Assembly: GCA_964436045.1 (NCBI GenBank) | Contig: CAYTBN010000004.1 | Coordinates: 129,143 to 193,142, forward strand | DNA length: 64,000 nt | From: CAYTBN01 sp964436045 | GTDB taxonomy: Bacteria > Myxococcota_A > UBA796 > UBA9615 > CAYRNR01 | Reading direction: 5' to 3' | In this document: positions 25,849 through 34,098 of the stretch, in pieces | Numbering within the stretch: the first letter of the stretch is position 1 | How the letters are laid out: each line of letters begins with the position of its first letter | Program-made: the position numbers and the translations under genes | Notes under the pieces: model-generated | Databases searched by the model: none | What the model was told of the DNA's origin: nothing | Seen by the model: only the letters and a program-made list of their open reading frames with translations

Positions 25849-27381
25849 TCACCCCCCCGCCGCCGTCAACAGCAACGGATCTTCACCCCGGGCCACCTCG
25901 TGCGCGTCGACCTCGGTCCCCTCGTCGGGGGCGTCCGTGGCGTCCTCGACCAGGTCCCACATCCGCACACGCTCCGCTCCGAGCGCCTCGGCGGCGTCGA
26001 AGGAATGGACCCCGGGCAGCAGGAGGAGCACGTCACCTGCGTCGCCGCGTCGCACCCTGTAGCCAGCACCTCCGGCGAGATCCTCGACCGCCGTCCAGCC
26101 CTCGAGGGCGCTGGACAGCAGGGAGAAGGCCCGGCCCACCGGCTTGAGGGCGAACCCCGAGCAGCGGGGCGGCTGCCTGGGCAGCGCGACCGGGTCCTCG
26201 CAGCCGTAGAGGCTGTTGGTCCCGAACACCCGCCACTGGCGGCTCTTGCCCACCGGTGGCCCGTCGTGCAGTGCGTGCCAGAACACCCGCTGCACCTTGC
26301 CGCTGGCCAGCCCCTGGCCCACCAGCGAGGTCAGCATCCGGCTCTGCCGCTCCCGGTCGTAGCCCTCGGCGGCCTCGGGATCGCCGGGCACGCTGGTCTC
26401 GGTGATCCAGATCGGGACGCGGCCTGAGGACAGCTCGTGGAGCATGTCGATCCGCTGGCTCTGGATGGCCAGCTTGCGGCTGTAGTCGTGCATATCGAGG
26501 GCGTCGATGTCGTCGAGGACGGCGCCATCCTCGAGCCCCAGCAGCCGCTCGGTCCAGCCGCTCTTGTTCTCGGTCACGTGGCCGAAGGTCATCGATGCGG
26601 CCAGACGGGCGTCGGGGCTGGCGTCACGCATCACCTCGCGGGTGATGCGTACCAGTTCCAGGTACTGCTCGGGGGTGGCGTAGTCCCGCTTGATCTCCAC
26701 GCAGGTCTCGTAATGCAGGTCGTTCTCGTTGCCCAGCTGGAACCAGCGGATCGGCGCCTTCAGGTCGGGCATGTCGTCGACCCCGTCGCCGTCGTAGCGC
26801 TCGACCAGGGTGCGGACGTAGTAGCGGTAGTCCGCCTCCTCCTCACCCTCGGTGGGCAGGTAGGTCTCGGGGAGATGCTGGGTGAACTGGCGGCACGAGG
26901 CGATGCCGTTGGTGCGGCCGATGATCAGCAGGATGTCGATGTCGTGGGCCTGGACGGTCCGCACCAGCTCGTCGTGGTAGGTCCAGTCGTACTCCCGCCG
27001 CTCCAGCGTCTGCTGATCGAAGCCCGGGAAGTGGCTGGAGTGATGCCGGTACCAACCGGCCCCGGTGGCCGCCAACCGCTCGGCGTCGCCGTGGGCCTTG
27101 GCCGGCCAGTCCGCCAGGTCGAACTTCTTGAACAGCCGCGGCGGGATCATCCCGACCCCGGTGGTGACCCCCAGCGGGTGGTCGGGGTGGAACAGGCCGG
27201 GCGGGGAGGCCCAGCGGTCCTCGTTCCGGGCAGATCCCGCCCCGGTCTCCACCGCCTCCCCCGCCTCGTCACCGGAGGTCTCCGGGGGCGCGGGATGACA
27301 GATCGACGAGGACGCGGCCAGCCAGACGGCCAGGACGACCACGCCGAGGGCAGCGACACCGATCAGAGCGCTTCGGTACAC
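25849..27381 (-). CDS. Clan-A glycoside-hydrolase-like protein, membrane anchored
   Basis: GTG 27381 overlaps the preceding lipoprotein gene by 19 bp; 510 residues. An N-terminal anchor (ALIGVAALGVVVLAVWLAA) ending in SSSIC may be a lipoprotein-type or uncleaved signal. The rest reads as a TIM barrel of the GH-A clan: the acid/base Glu follows Asn in WFQLGNENDLHYE (about 235) and the nucleophile Glu lies in PIWITETSVPGD (about 330), with MTFGHV and ALDMHDYS between. This layout fits GH39/GH5-like enzymes acting on beta-linked glycans. Substrate unknown. It may be co-transcribed with the lipoprotein upstream and lysC downstream. Confidence 0.7.
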   Translation of the reverse strand: MYRSALIGVAALGVVVLAVWLAASSSICHPAPPETSGDEAGEAVETGAGSARNEDRWASPPGLFHPDHPLGVTTGVGMIPPRLFKKFDLADWPAKAHGDAERLAATGAGWYRHHSSHFPGFDQQTLERREYDWTYHDELVRTVQAHDIDILLIIGRTNGIASCRQFTQHLPETYLPTEGEEEADYRYYVRTLVERYDGDGVDDMPDLKAPIRWFQLGNENDLHYETCVEIKRDYATPEQYLELVRITREVMRDASPDARLAASMTFGHVTENKSGWTERLLGLEDGAVLDDIDALDMHDYSRKLAIQSQRIDMLHELSSGRVPIWITETSVPGDPEAAEGYDRERQSRMLTSLVGQGLASGKVQRVFWHALHDGPPVGKSRQWRVFGTNSLYGCEDPVALPRQPPRCSGFALKPVGRAFSLLSSALEGWTAVEDLAGGAGYRVRRGDAGDVLLLLPGVHSFDAAEALGAERVRMWDLVEDATDAPDEGTEVDAHEVARGEDPLLLTAAGG

Positions 27382-28184
27382 AGTTCCTGGATCCTCTCGT
27401 CCCACTCCACGAGTCCGTCCTTGTATTGGTTTTCCCAGAATGGAGCCTCCTCGGAGACCCCGTCGAGGAAACCATGATTCCACAACGCGTACAGGTGCAG
27501 GGTCTGCCCGGCTCCCCGGGGCACGAACACCTCGATGTGGTAGCTCTGCTCGAACCCGCCAGCGGTCACGTTCTCCTCGGCCGCGGCGGGCATCACGTTA
27601 CGGGCCAGCAGGACCTGGGTCGCCTCGCCCTCGGCGTCCTCGTACCCGAATCGTCGGAACCGCGTGACCAGCCCGTAGGACATGGCCAGGCCGACGATGG
27701 AGTCCTCGAGCTCCGAGTGCCAGTCCACCTGATCGCAGCCCCCGTCGGGGAAGCAGTCGGGATCGCTGTCGAAGGTACGCTCGTAGCTGTCGTAGTTGCC
27801 CGGGAACAGGGTGAGCTGGTCGGGTTCCAGGGTGATCTCCACCACCCGCGCCAGGCTGCAGTCGACCACCGTGGCGATGTAGACACCCACGGCAAGGGTC
27901 GGGTCCGGATCCCAGGTCATCGCCTCGAGGGAGTCGACCTGAGCCGTGCTCAGATCGCTGACTCCGCCAGTGGCCCAGCCGTCCTCGACCTCGTCGGTGG
28001 TGTCGAACCAGCGGTCCAGGTTCTCGGCGCCAGCGCCCACCAGCGACGGATCGTCGTTGTCCATCTCGTCGAAAAAAAAGTGGGCCAGATCGTCCAGCTC
28101 GGTGGGCGCGTCGGGCAGCGGCGGACGGCAACCGAAGGCCAGCAGGGTCAGTCCCGCAAGGGGGATGGCGGCGACGCTGCGCAT
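27363..28184 (-). CDS. Lipoprotein of unknown function, co-transcribed with a glycoside-hydrolase-like gene
   Basis: ATG 28184, 273 residues, signal with AFGC lipobox (Cys19). The mature protein is acidic at the start (ELDDLAHFFFDEMDNDD), then beta-rich (LAVGVYIATVVDCSLARVV; ITLEPDQLTLFPGNYDSYER). A Cys-containing pair (SDPDCFPDGGCDQVDWH) may form a disulfide. No family is recognised. Its 3' end overlaps the glycoside hydrolase start. A good -10 box (TATGAT, 28198-28193) ends only 8 nt before the ATG, suggesting a leaderless transcript; gapA is divergent. Confidence 0.68.
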   Translation of the reverse strand: MRSVAAIPLAGLTLLAFGCRPPLPDAPTELDDLAHFFFDEMDNDDPSLVGAGAENLDRWFDTTDEVEDGWATGGVSDLSTAQVDSLEAMTWDPDPTLAVGVYIATVVDCSLARVVEITLEPDQLTLFPGNYDSYERTFDSDPDCFPDGGCDQVDWHSELEDSIVGLAMSYGLVTRFRRFGYEDAEGEATQVLLARNVMPAAAEENVTAGGFEQSYHIEVFVPRGAGQTLHLYALWNHGFLDGVSEEAPFWENQYKDGLVEWDERIQELCTEAL

Positions 28185-28212
28185 CGCGGCGCATCATACA
28201 GTGCACCGGGTC

Positions 28213-28240
28213 TTGAAGATCCTGAAAAAGGGCGTAATGT
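28213..28240 (+). promoter_or_regulatory. Weak candidate promoter for gapA
   Basis: TTGAAG (28213-28218), a 16-bp spacer and TAATGT (28235-28240), 56 nt before the gapA ATG. It is the best match in the short divergent region but is poor at the -10 box. Confidence 0.3.
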
Positions 28241-28295
28241 GACTGCGCTCGCGACCAAACACGACTTCCCTTCCCCCCTCTGGAGGACAGAGATC

Positions 28296-29306
28296 ATGAC
28301 CATCCGTGTTGGCATCAACGGGTTCGGCCGCATCGGCCGGCTGGTCTTCCGCGTGATGGACGCCCGCGACTCGATCGAGGTCGTGGCGGTCAACGACCTG
28401 GCGGACGCCCACAGCCTGGCGACGCTGCTCAAGTACGATTCGGTCCACGGCAAGTTCGACGGCACGGTCGAGGCGGCGGACGATGACACCATCGTCGTCA
28501 ACGGCGACAAGCTGCAGGTGCTCACCGAGCGCAACCCTGCCGCCCTGCCCTGGAAGGAGCTGGGCGTCGACTTCGTGGTCGAGGCCACCGGTATCTTCCG
28601 CAAGCGCGACCAGATCGCCATGCACCTGGAGGCCGGCGCCCCCAAGGTGCTGCTGACCGTCCCGGCCAAGGACGAGATCGACGCGACCGTGGTCCTCGGC
28701 GTCAACGACCACACCCTGACCCCCGACGCCCAGATCATCTCCAACGCCTCGTGCACGACCAACTGCCTGGCGCCCCTGGTCAAGGTGCTCAACGACAGCT
28801 TCGGAATCCGCCACGGATTGATGACCACGACCCACGCCTACACCAACGGCCAGAGCATCCTCGATGCGGTCCACAAGGACCTGCGGCGGGCCCGGACGGC
28901 GGCGGCCAACATCATCCCGACCACCACGGGCGCCGCCCGCGCCGTGGGCAAGGTCCTGCCCGAGGTGGCCGGCAAGCTGGACGGCATGGCGATGCGCGTA
29001 CCCGTGCCCGACGGCTCCTGTGTCGACCTGGTCGCGGTCCTGGAGCGGGACGTCACCACCGAGGATGTCAACCGGGCCATCCGTCGGGCGGCGGACGGCG
29101 CGCTCGAGGGCATCCTCGAGTACAGCACCGACCCGATCGTCTCGGCGGACATCGTCGGCAACCCCCACTCCTCGATCTTCGACTCCCCGCTGACGATGGT
29201 CACCGGCGGCAACCTGGTGAAGGTCATCAGCTGGTACGACAACGAGTGGGGATACTCGAACCGCGTGGTCGACCTGCTGGTCAAGGCTCACTACCTGAGC
29301 AAGTAG
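28296..29306 (+). CDS. gapA: Glyceraldehyde-3-phosphate dehydrogenase, type I
   Basis: ATG 28296 with GGAGGA eight nt upstream gives 336 residues, the standard length; the longer open frame upstream is a shadow. The Rossmann motif is VGINGFGRIGR (5-15), with VNDLADA placing Asp for NAD preference. The catalytic Cys lies in SNASCTTNC (about 152), the catalytic His in TTTHAYTNGQ, and the phosphate sites in TGAARAVGKVLPE. The C-terminus has WYDNEWGYSNRVVDL. It interconverts glyceraldehyde-3-phosphate and 1,3-bisphosphoglycerate in glycolysis and gluconeogenesis. No pgk or tpi follows, unlike many gap-pgk operons. Confidence 0.97.
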   Translation: MTIRVGINGFGRIGRLVFRVMDARDSIEVVAVNDLADAHSLATLLKYDSVHGKFDGTVEAADDDTIVVNGDKLQVLTERNPAALPWKELGVDFVVEATGIFRKRDQIAMHLEAGAPKVLLTVPAKDEIDATVVLGVNDHTLTPDAQIISNASCTTNCLAPLVKVLNDSFGIRHGLMTTTHAYTNGQSILDAVHKDLRRARTAAANIIPTTTGAARAVGKVLPEVAGKLDGMAMRVPVPDGSCVDLVAVLERDVTTEDVNRAIRRAADGALEGILEYSTDPIVSADIVGNPHSSIFDSPLTMVTGGNLVKVISWYDNEWGYSNRVVDLLVKAHYLSK

Positions 29307-29432
29307 AGTCCGAGACCGGGGCCGGGGCCGAGGCCGAGACTGCGGTCTTCCGCCAATTCCTGCCCTGGCTCAACTCTCCTCAATTGCAGTAGTCTTCCAG
29401 TCCAGGGAAACCCCTGTCACGAAGGGACGACC

Positions 29433-30776
29433 ATGCGTTGTGGGGCGCTGCTGGCGATTGTCTTGCTACTGATGACGGGTTGTCCGCCGGACGACGACGA
29501 TGTCGTGGATGACGACACCTCGGGCGACGACGATGCGACCGGCGACGATGACGACGACGTCACGGGCGACGACGACGACAGCTCGCCGACCGGCGATGTG
29601 TACCTGTGGCCGACGCCGAGTTTCGACGACACCCTGCTCGGTTGCGACAGCAGCGCCGGATTCCAGATCGTCAACCAGGGCGAAGATCGGGTCGAGATCA
29701 CCGCGGCGGCCGTGGACCCGGCAGGTGCCGGCTTCGCGTTGGCACTCCCCGCGGAGCTGCCGATCGCGATCTTCCCCGGTTTCGACCTGGAGGTCGACGT
29801 GGTCTTCGAGCCGCAGGTGCCCGGCGCCCACGCGGCGACGGTGGTGGTGCAGACCGATCACCCGGAGTTGCCGGAGCTGATCCTGGTGCTGGAGGGGACG
29901 GGTTCGTCCGCCGGGGACGTCGTCGACACCTTCGTGCAGGAGGAAGACGGCGATCGGGTGGACGTGTTGTGGGTGGTCGACAACTCCTGCTCGATGGCGG
30001 CCCAACAGAACCAGCTGGCGATCAATGCGGACACCTTCGTCGGTATCCTGGAGGCCGCCGATCTGGACTACCAGATCGGCGTCGTGACCACCGACACCGG
30101 AGAGCTCCAGGGCCCCGAGCCGATCATCTCACCCTCGCTGTTGGATCCCGCCGGGGCCTTCGCGGCGGCCGTCCAGCTGGGCACCGACGGCAGCTGGTCC
30201 GAGATGCCGCTACGTTTTGGCTACGAGGCGGTCACCTCGCCCCTGGCGGATCCGGGTGGGCCCAACGACGGTTTTGTGCGGCAAGACGCTGGGCTGTCGG
30301 TGATCATCGCCACCGACGAGGTGGATCAGTCCGGGGGAGATGCCGCCACCTGGATCGCCCAGTTCCAGGCGTTGAAGCTGGATCCCGAGGCCGTGGCCAT
30401 CAGCGGGATCTATGGCCTGGCGGTCGGCTGCCCCAACCCACCGGCCGACGCCGACCCGATGCTCGCCGAGATCATCGCCCAGACAGGGGGGGTGGAGGTC
30501 TCCATCTGTGAACCGGACTGGTCGCCAGTGCTCACTGTCGCGCCGACCCTGGTCTCGGAGCCGGCGGCACGTTTTCCCCTGAGCGAGCCGGCGATGCCGC
30601 TGACCCTGGAGGTGGCGGTAGAGGCCCAGCCGGTCACGGCTGGCTGGAGTTACGACGAGGCCGGCAACGCGGTGGTCTTCGAGCCCGACTCGGTGCCCGA
30701 GCCGGGCGAGGTCGTCACGGTGCAGTACCACGTGGTCGGCGAATGCCCGGCCGCGGCCCACGGAGGTGTGCGATGA
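29433..30776 (+). CDS. VWA-domain lipoprotein with Asp-rich linker (paralogue 2 of 3)
   Basis: ATG 29433 with AAGGGA upstream; 447 residues. Lipobox MTGC (Cys17) is followed at once by a roughly 40-residue linker made almost only of Asp, Gly, Ser and Thr (GDDDATGDDDDD words), which should hold the domain away from the membrane. An ASH-like domain follows (about 60-165), then a VWA-like domain with MIDAS word VVDNSCSM (about 180), GGPNDGFVRQDAG and IIATDEVDQS, and a C-terminal GWSYDEAGNAVVFEP domain ending in Cys-Pro. It is a tandem duplicate of the next gene, whose start overlaps this stop (ATGA). Likely role: metal-dependent surface adhesion or assembly. Confidence 0.76.
   Translation: MRCGALLAIVLLLMTGCPPDDDDVVDDDTSGDDDATGDDDDDVTGDDDDSSPTGDVYLWPTPSFDDTLLGCDSSAGFQIVNQGEDRVEITAAAVDPAGAGFALALPAELPIAIFPGFDLEVDVVFEPQVPGAHAATVVVQTDHPELPELILVLEGTGSSAGDVVDTFVQEEDGDRVDVLWVVDNSCSMAAQQNQLAINADTFVGILEAADLDYQIGVVTTDTGELQGPEPIISPSLLDPAGAFAAAVQLGTDGSWSEMPLRFGYEAVTSPLADPGGPNDGFVRQDAGLSVIIATDEVDQSGGDAATWIAQFQALKLDPEAVAISGIYGLAVGCPNPPADADPMLAEIIAQTGGVEVSICEPDWSPVLTVAPTLVSEPAARFPLSEPAMPLTLEVAVEAQPVTAGWSYDEAGNAVVFEPDSVPEPGEVVTVQYHVVGECPAAAHGGVR
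29490..29602 (+). repeat. GAC-rich repeat encoding the Asp linker of paralogue 2
   Basis: GACGACGA-type triplet runs interrupted by GGC, TCG and ACC codons encode DDDD, GDDDA and GDDDDS blocks. The run is prone to length change by slippage, so linker length may vary between strains. Confidence 0.6.
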
Positions 30777-32140
30777 GGCGGCCCTGGTTCACGCTGCTGA
30801 TCCTGTGCGCGGGATTTGCACTGACCGCTTGTCAGGGGGGCGGCACCATCACACTGGACGACGACGACGTCAGCGGCGACGACGATTCCACCGGAGACGA
30901 CGACACCACCGGAGACGACGACACCACCGGAGACGACGACTCGACGGGCGACGACGACACCACCGCACCGCACGACGACGTCTACATCTGGTCGCCGATC
31001 GAGATCGAGGAGGCGCTGCTGGGCTGCGAATCCCTGGGCGGCGGCACGGTGGTCAACGACAGCGCAGACACGCTGACCGTCTCGGACGTGACGCTGACCG
31101 ACGGCGCCGAGGTCCTCGAACTGGTCTTCGGTGCACCTCTGCCGTGGACGCTGGAACCGGGGCAAACCGAGGGCTTCGGGCTGGTCTTCCGGCCCGCCGT
31201 AGTCGGGGAGATCGAGGGTGGGTTGGTGGCGACCACCGACCACCCGGATTTCCCGGAGGTCGCGGCGCAGGTGGTGGCCAATGGCCTGGCCGACGACGAC
31301 TGGATGGAGGCCTTCACGGTCGAGGAGACCGCCCTGGCCGACCTGCTGTGGGTGGTGGACAACTCCTGTTCGATGGAGCCCGAACAGACCGCACTCGCGG
31401 CGCTGGGGGGCCAGGTGATCGATTTCTTGACGGCCGAGGGGGTCGACTACCAGCTGGGGGTCGTCACCACCGACAACGCCCACCTGCAGGGAGCCGAGCC
31501 GGTGATGACCCCCTGGACCGCCAACGTGGCCGAGGTGTTCGAGGCCACTGTGCAGGTCGGCACCGCTGGCGACGGAATCGAGCAGCCCCTGCACCACGCC
31601 TGGAGCGCGCTGAGCGCGCCCCTGACCGATCCCGGTGGGCCCAACGACGGGTTCCTGCGGGACGGAGCGGCGCTCGCCGTGATCGTGGTCACGGACGAGG
31701 ACGACCAGTCCACCGAGCCCGTCGATGAGCTGGCGTCCATCTTCTCTGCCCTGAAACCGGATCCGACGATGGTCGCGCTCAACGCCGTCCACCCGGGCGA
31801 GACCGGCTGCACCGCTCCGGATGGCTGGATCGACGCCGCGCCGCGACTCCACGCGACGGTGGCGCTGATGGGTGGCGTCGAGGTGTCGGTCTGTGACGTG
31901 GACTGGTCCGCAGCGTGGACCGGCGTCCCCGACCTGCTCCTCGGTCCGCTTCGGGTCTACGAGCTGACCTTCTCGCCGATGCCGGCGACCCTCGAAATCA
32001 GTGTGGGCGGCGTCCCGCTGGTCGACGGCTGGAGTTACGACGAGGATCAAAACGCCATCGTCTTCGACGTCGATGCGGTACCCGAGGTGGGCACGGAGAT
32101 ACTCGTCTACTACGTCGAACCCGCTGACGAGTGTCCCTGA
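30773..32140 (+). CDS. VWA-domain lipoprotein with Asp-rich linker (paralogue 3 of 3)
   Basis: ATG 30773 (GGAGG upstream, ATGA overlap with the preceding gene); 455 residues. Lipobox LTAC (Cys20) precedes a GDDDSTGDDDTT repeat linker (about 25-65). The layout then matches the preceding gene: ASH-like beta domain, MIDAS word VVDNSCSM (about 193), GGPNDGFLRDGAA, VVTDEDDQS, and a C-terminal GWSYDEDQNAIVFD domain ending in Cys-Pro. It shares this with the gene at 20716, showing one duplicated family. Possible heteromeric partner of the neighbouring paralogue because of translational coupling. It converges on the DUF99 gene with a 3-bp gap. Confidence 0.76.
   Translation: MRRPWFTLLILCAGFALTACQGGGTITLDDDDVSGDDDSTGDDDTTGDDDTTGDDDSTGDDDTTAPHDDVYIWSPIEIEEALLGCESLGGGTVVNDSADTLTVSDVTLTDGAEVLELVFGAPLPWTLEPGQTEGFGLVFRPAVVGEIEGGLVATTDHPDFPEVAAQVVANGLADDDWMEAFTVEETALADLLWVVDNSCSMEPEQTALAALGGQVIDFLTAEGVDYQLGVVTTDNAHLQGAEPVMTPWTANVAEVFEATVQVGTAGDGIEQPLHHAWSALSAPLTDPGGPNDGFLRDGAALAVIVVTDEDDQSTEPVDELASIFSALKPDPTMVALNAVHPGETGCTAPDGWIDAAPRLHATVALMGGVEVSVCDVDWSAAWTGVPDLLLGPLRVYELTFSPMPATLEISVGGVPLVDGWSYDEDQNAIVFDVDAVPEVGTEILVYYVEPADECP
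30856..30966 (+). repeat. 18-bp tandem repeats encoding GDDDTT linker units
   Basis: About five copies of an 18-bp unit close to GACGACGACACCACCGGA; two central copies are identical, suggesting recent slippage or recombination. The repeat encodes the linker of paralogue 3. Confidence 0.7.
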
Positions 32141-32143
32141 GCG

Positions 32144-32710
32144 TCAAGCCCGGCCGTGGCTGGCGCCGGTCTCGATGCCGGTGGCGACCAGGTGGGCGGT
32201 GCGGATGGGCTCGGGGAGCTTGCCATGGCGGCGGGTGAGCCGGATCAGAGCCGCCGCCTCGTCCCGGCCGAGCCCGGCGAGCTGACAGTGCAGGCCCTCG
32301 ATGGGCAGCACCGGACCCGCGCGCCGGACCAACTTCCACTTGGCGGCACCCCCCCGGACGTGATCCAGCAAGGCGTCGTGGACCGCCTCCAGGTCGGGGG
32401 CGGTCCGGCAGACGACCATCGCCGGCAGCTCCAGCTCCGCCGACAGCCGCGGTAGATCGATCACGTTGAACCCGGCCAGCGCGATGCCGTCGAGCATCAC
32501 GTAGTGGAGCTGGGGGGCGAATCGGGAGGCGCCGATCATCTGCACCAGTCGATCGGTGGCGTTGCGGCCATCCCGCCGTACCTTGGCCGACAGGATGCCC
32601 TCCAGACGACTGCTCCCCTGGTAGATCGCACCCACCACCCGTACGTCTCCGCGGTGGCTCCGCTCGAAGGGGCCGTCGTCGATGCCGATCACTCTCACGC
32701 CCGGTCGCAT
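32144..32710 (-). CDS. DUF99 family protein
   Basis: ATG 32710 gives 188 residues, the normal DUF99 size; the frame extending to 33508 is antisense to the next gene. Family words are present: VIGIDDGPFERS near the start, RLVQMIGASRFAPQLHYVMLDGIALAGFNVIDL in two blocks, and ELELPAMVVCR. DUF99 proteins have an endonuclease-V/RNase-H-like fold with a conserved DD, but their function is unsettled, and they are more common in archaea than bacteria. It converges on the VWA lipoprotein (3-bp gap) and is divergent from the gene at 32792. Confidence 0.8.
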   Translation of the reverse strand: MRPGVRVIGIDDGPFERSHRGDVRVVGAIYQGSSRLEGILSAKVRRDGRNATDRLVQMIGASRFAPQLHYVMLDGIALAGFNVIDLPRLSAELELPAMVVCRTAPDLEAVHDALLDHVRGGAAKWKLVRRAGPVLPIEGLHCQLAGLGRDEAAALIRLTRRHGKLPEPIRTAHLVATGIETGASHGRA

Positions 32711-32791
32711 GGCCCTTCCATACCGTGCCAGCGCCCAGGGGGCAAGGGCGGGGTGAAGGTGGTAGATTCCCGCCCGCCGAGGAGGTTGTCG

Positions 32792-33829
32792 ATGGTCACG
32801 CCGCCGTTCCCCCCCAACGAGATCCGCTGGCCGCGGGATCGCAGGGGTCACTACGAGTCGTACTGGGTCAAGGCCAACGCGCCGGACCGTGCGCTGGGGT
32901 TTTGGATCAAGTACAACCTGCTGGCGGCCCAGGGCTCCGACGCGCCTCCCTTCGGCGAGGTCTGGGCCGTACTGCTCGACGGTGAAACGGGGATCCACCG
33001 GGTGGCCAAGCGCGTGGTGCCCTCCCACGAGATCGACCTCGCGCCCGCCGACGCCATCTTGCGGCTGGGTAGCACCATCCTGTCCGAGGACATGGCGAGC
33101 GGCGACATTCCCGCCGCCGCGCCGCTGCTGGACGCCGCCTGGTCCCTGGAGCTGGAGGGAGACGAGCCGCCCATCATTCACCTCCCCGACGCCTGGATGT
33201 ACATCGCCCCCTTCCCCCAGAAGAAGATCCTCAGCCCACGGCCCCGGCTCAGCCTGCGTGGCAACCTGCGGGTGGGTGACACCGAGGTCGACGTGGACGG
33301 CTGGACGGGCTTCCAGGGTCACAACTGGGGCCGCAGCCACGCCTTCGATTACGCGTACGGCAACGCAAACTGCTTTCGTGAGCGGGACGACGCACGCTTC
33401 GACGGCTTCACCGCCCGTATCCAGATGGGTCCGCTGACCAGCCCCCGGATAACCTGCTGCGTCCTGAGGCTGGGCAGCACGGACTTCGCGTTCAACGCCA
33501 AGCGTCATTGGGCCGGCGGCGGCCAGTACAGCTTCCCCCGCTGGTCGTTCCAGCTACTGGGGCGGGACGACTACCGGCTGTCCGGCCACGTGGAGGCGGA
33601 CCGCTCCCGGTACGTGGGCCTGTGCTACGCCGACCCCGCCGGCAGCCTGGCGGACTGCCTCAACACCAAGTTCGGCCACGGCGAGCTGGTGTTGGAGCGC
33701 AGGGTCGTGGGGCGCTGGGAGGAGATCCAGCGGCTGACCAGCGAGACATTCGAGCTCGAGTTCCTGTTCCGCGACGTGGATCACGGGGTGCCGGTGGTCG
33801 GCGGTGATCCCTTCGAGTCCATTTCCTGA
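32792..33829 (+). CDS. AttH/CrtC-like lipocalin-fold protein, hypothetical
   Basis: ATG 32792 with GAGGAGG six nt upstream; 345 residues, no signal peptide. The protein is beta-rich and contains GWTGFQGHNWGRSHAFDYAY, resembling the G-x-x-x-x-DHxWG motif of AttH/hydroxyneurosporene synthase (CrtC)-like or tocopherol-cyclase-like double-lipocalin proteins. Other words are RGHYESYWVKANAPD (N-terminal) and FGHGELVLERRVVGRWEEI (C-terminal). Such proteins bind or hydrate hydrophobic small molecules. The assignment rests on one motif. Its last 49 bp overlap the 3' end of a convergent small membrane protein gene. Confidence 0.6.
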   Translation: MVTPPFPPNEIRWPRDRRGHYESYWVKANAPDRALGFWIKYNLLAAQGSDAPPFGEVWAVLLDGETGIHRVAKRVVPSHEIDLAPADAILRLGSTILSEDMASGDIPAAAPLLDAAWSLELEGDEPPIIHLPDAWMYIAPFPQKKILSPRPRLSLRGNLRVGDTEVDVDGWTGFQGHNWGRSHAFDYAYGNANCFRERDDARFDGFTARIQMGPLTSPRITCCVLRLGSTDFAFNAKRHWAGGGQYSFPRWSFQLLGRDDYRLSGHVEADRSRYVGLCYADPAGSLADCLNTKFGHGELVLERRVVGRWEEIQRLTSETFELEFLFRDVDHGVPVVGGDPFESIS

Positions 33830-34098
33830 GTCCGCCACCGCGCCCGCTCGCGGATCATCCAGTTCTGCACCATCCGCCAGATCACGAACAGGGACAGGAA
33901 GACCCGGATGCCGATGCGGATCTGGGGCGGCCACTCTCCCAGCGGGAACAGCAACACTCCGCCCAGCGCCAACGCCAGCAACCCCTCGACGGGCCAGAAC
34001 ACGTAGGGCCGCAGGACCAGGTCGCCCACGTGTTGCATGAGCTGGCTGGCGGCGATCACCGTCACCACCACCAAAAACAAGATGGTGGGCCCGTCCAT
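33781..34098 (-). CDS. Small membrane protein downstream of panC (105 aa)
   Basis: ATG 34098 shares a base with the panC stop (TGATG), so it is coupled to panC; 105 residues. It has two to three hydrophobic helices: TILFLVVVTVIAASQLM, VEGLLALALGGVLLFPLG and IGIRVFLSLFVIWRMV, and a polar basic tail (RERARWRTQEMDSKGS). No family is recognised. The 3' end overlaps the convergent gene at 32792 by 49 bp, so the last 15 residues are encoded on both strands. Confidence 0.62.
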   Translation of the reverse strand: MDGPTILFLVVVTVIAASQLMQHVGDLVLRPYVFWPVEGLLALALGGVLLFPLGEWPPQIRIGIRVFLSLFVIWRMVQNWMIRERARWRTQEMDSKGSPPTTGTP

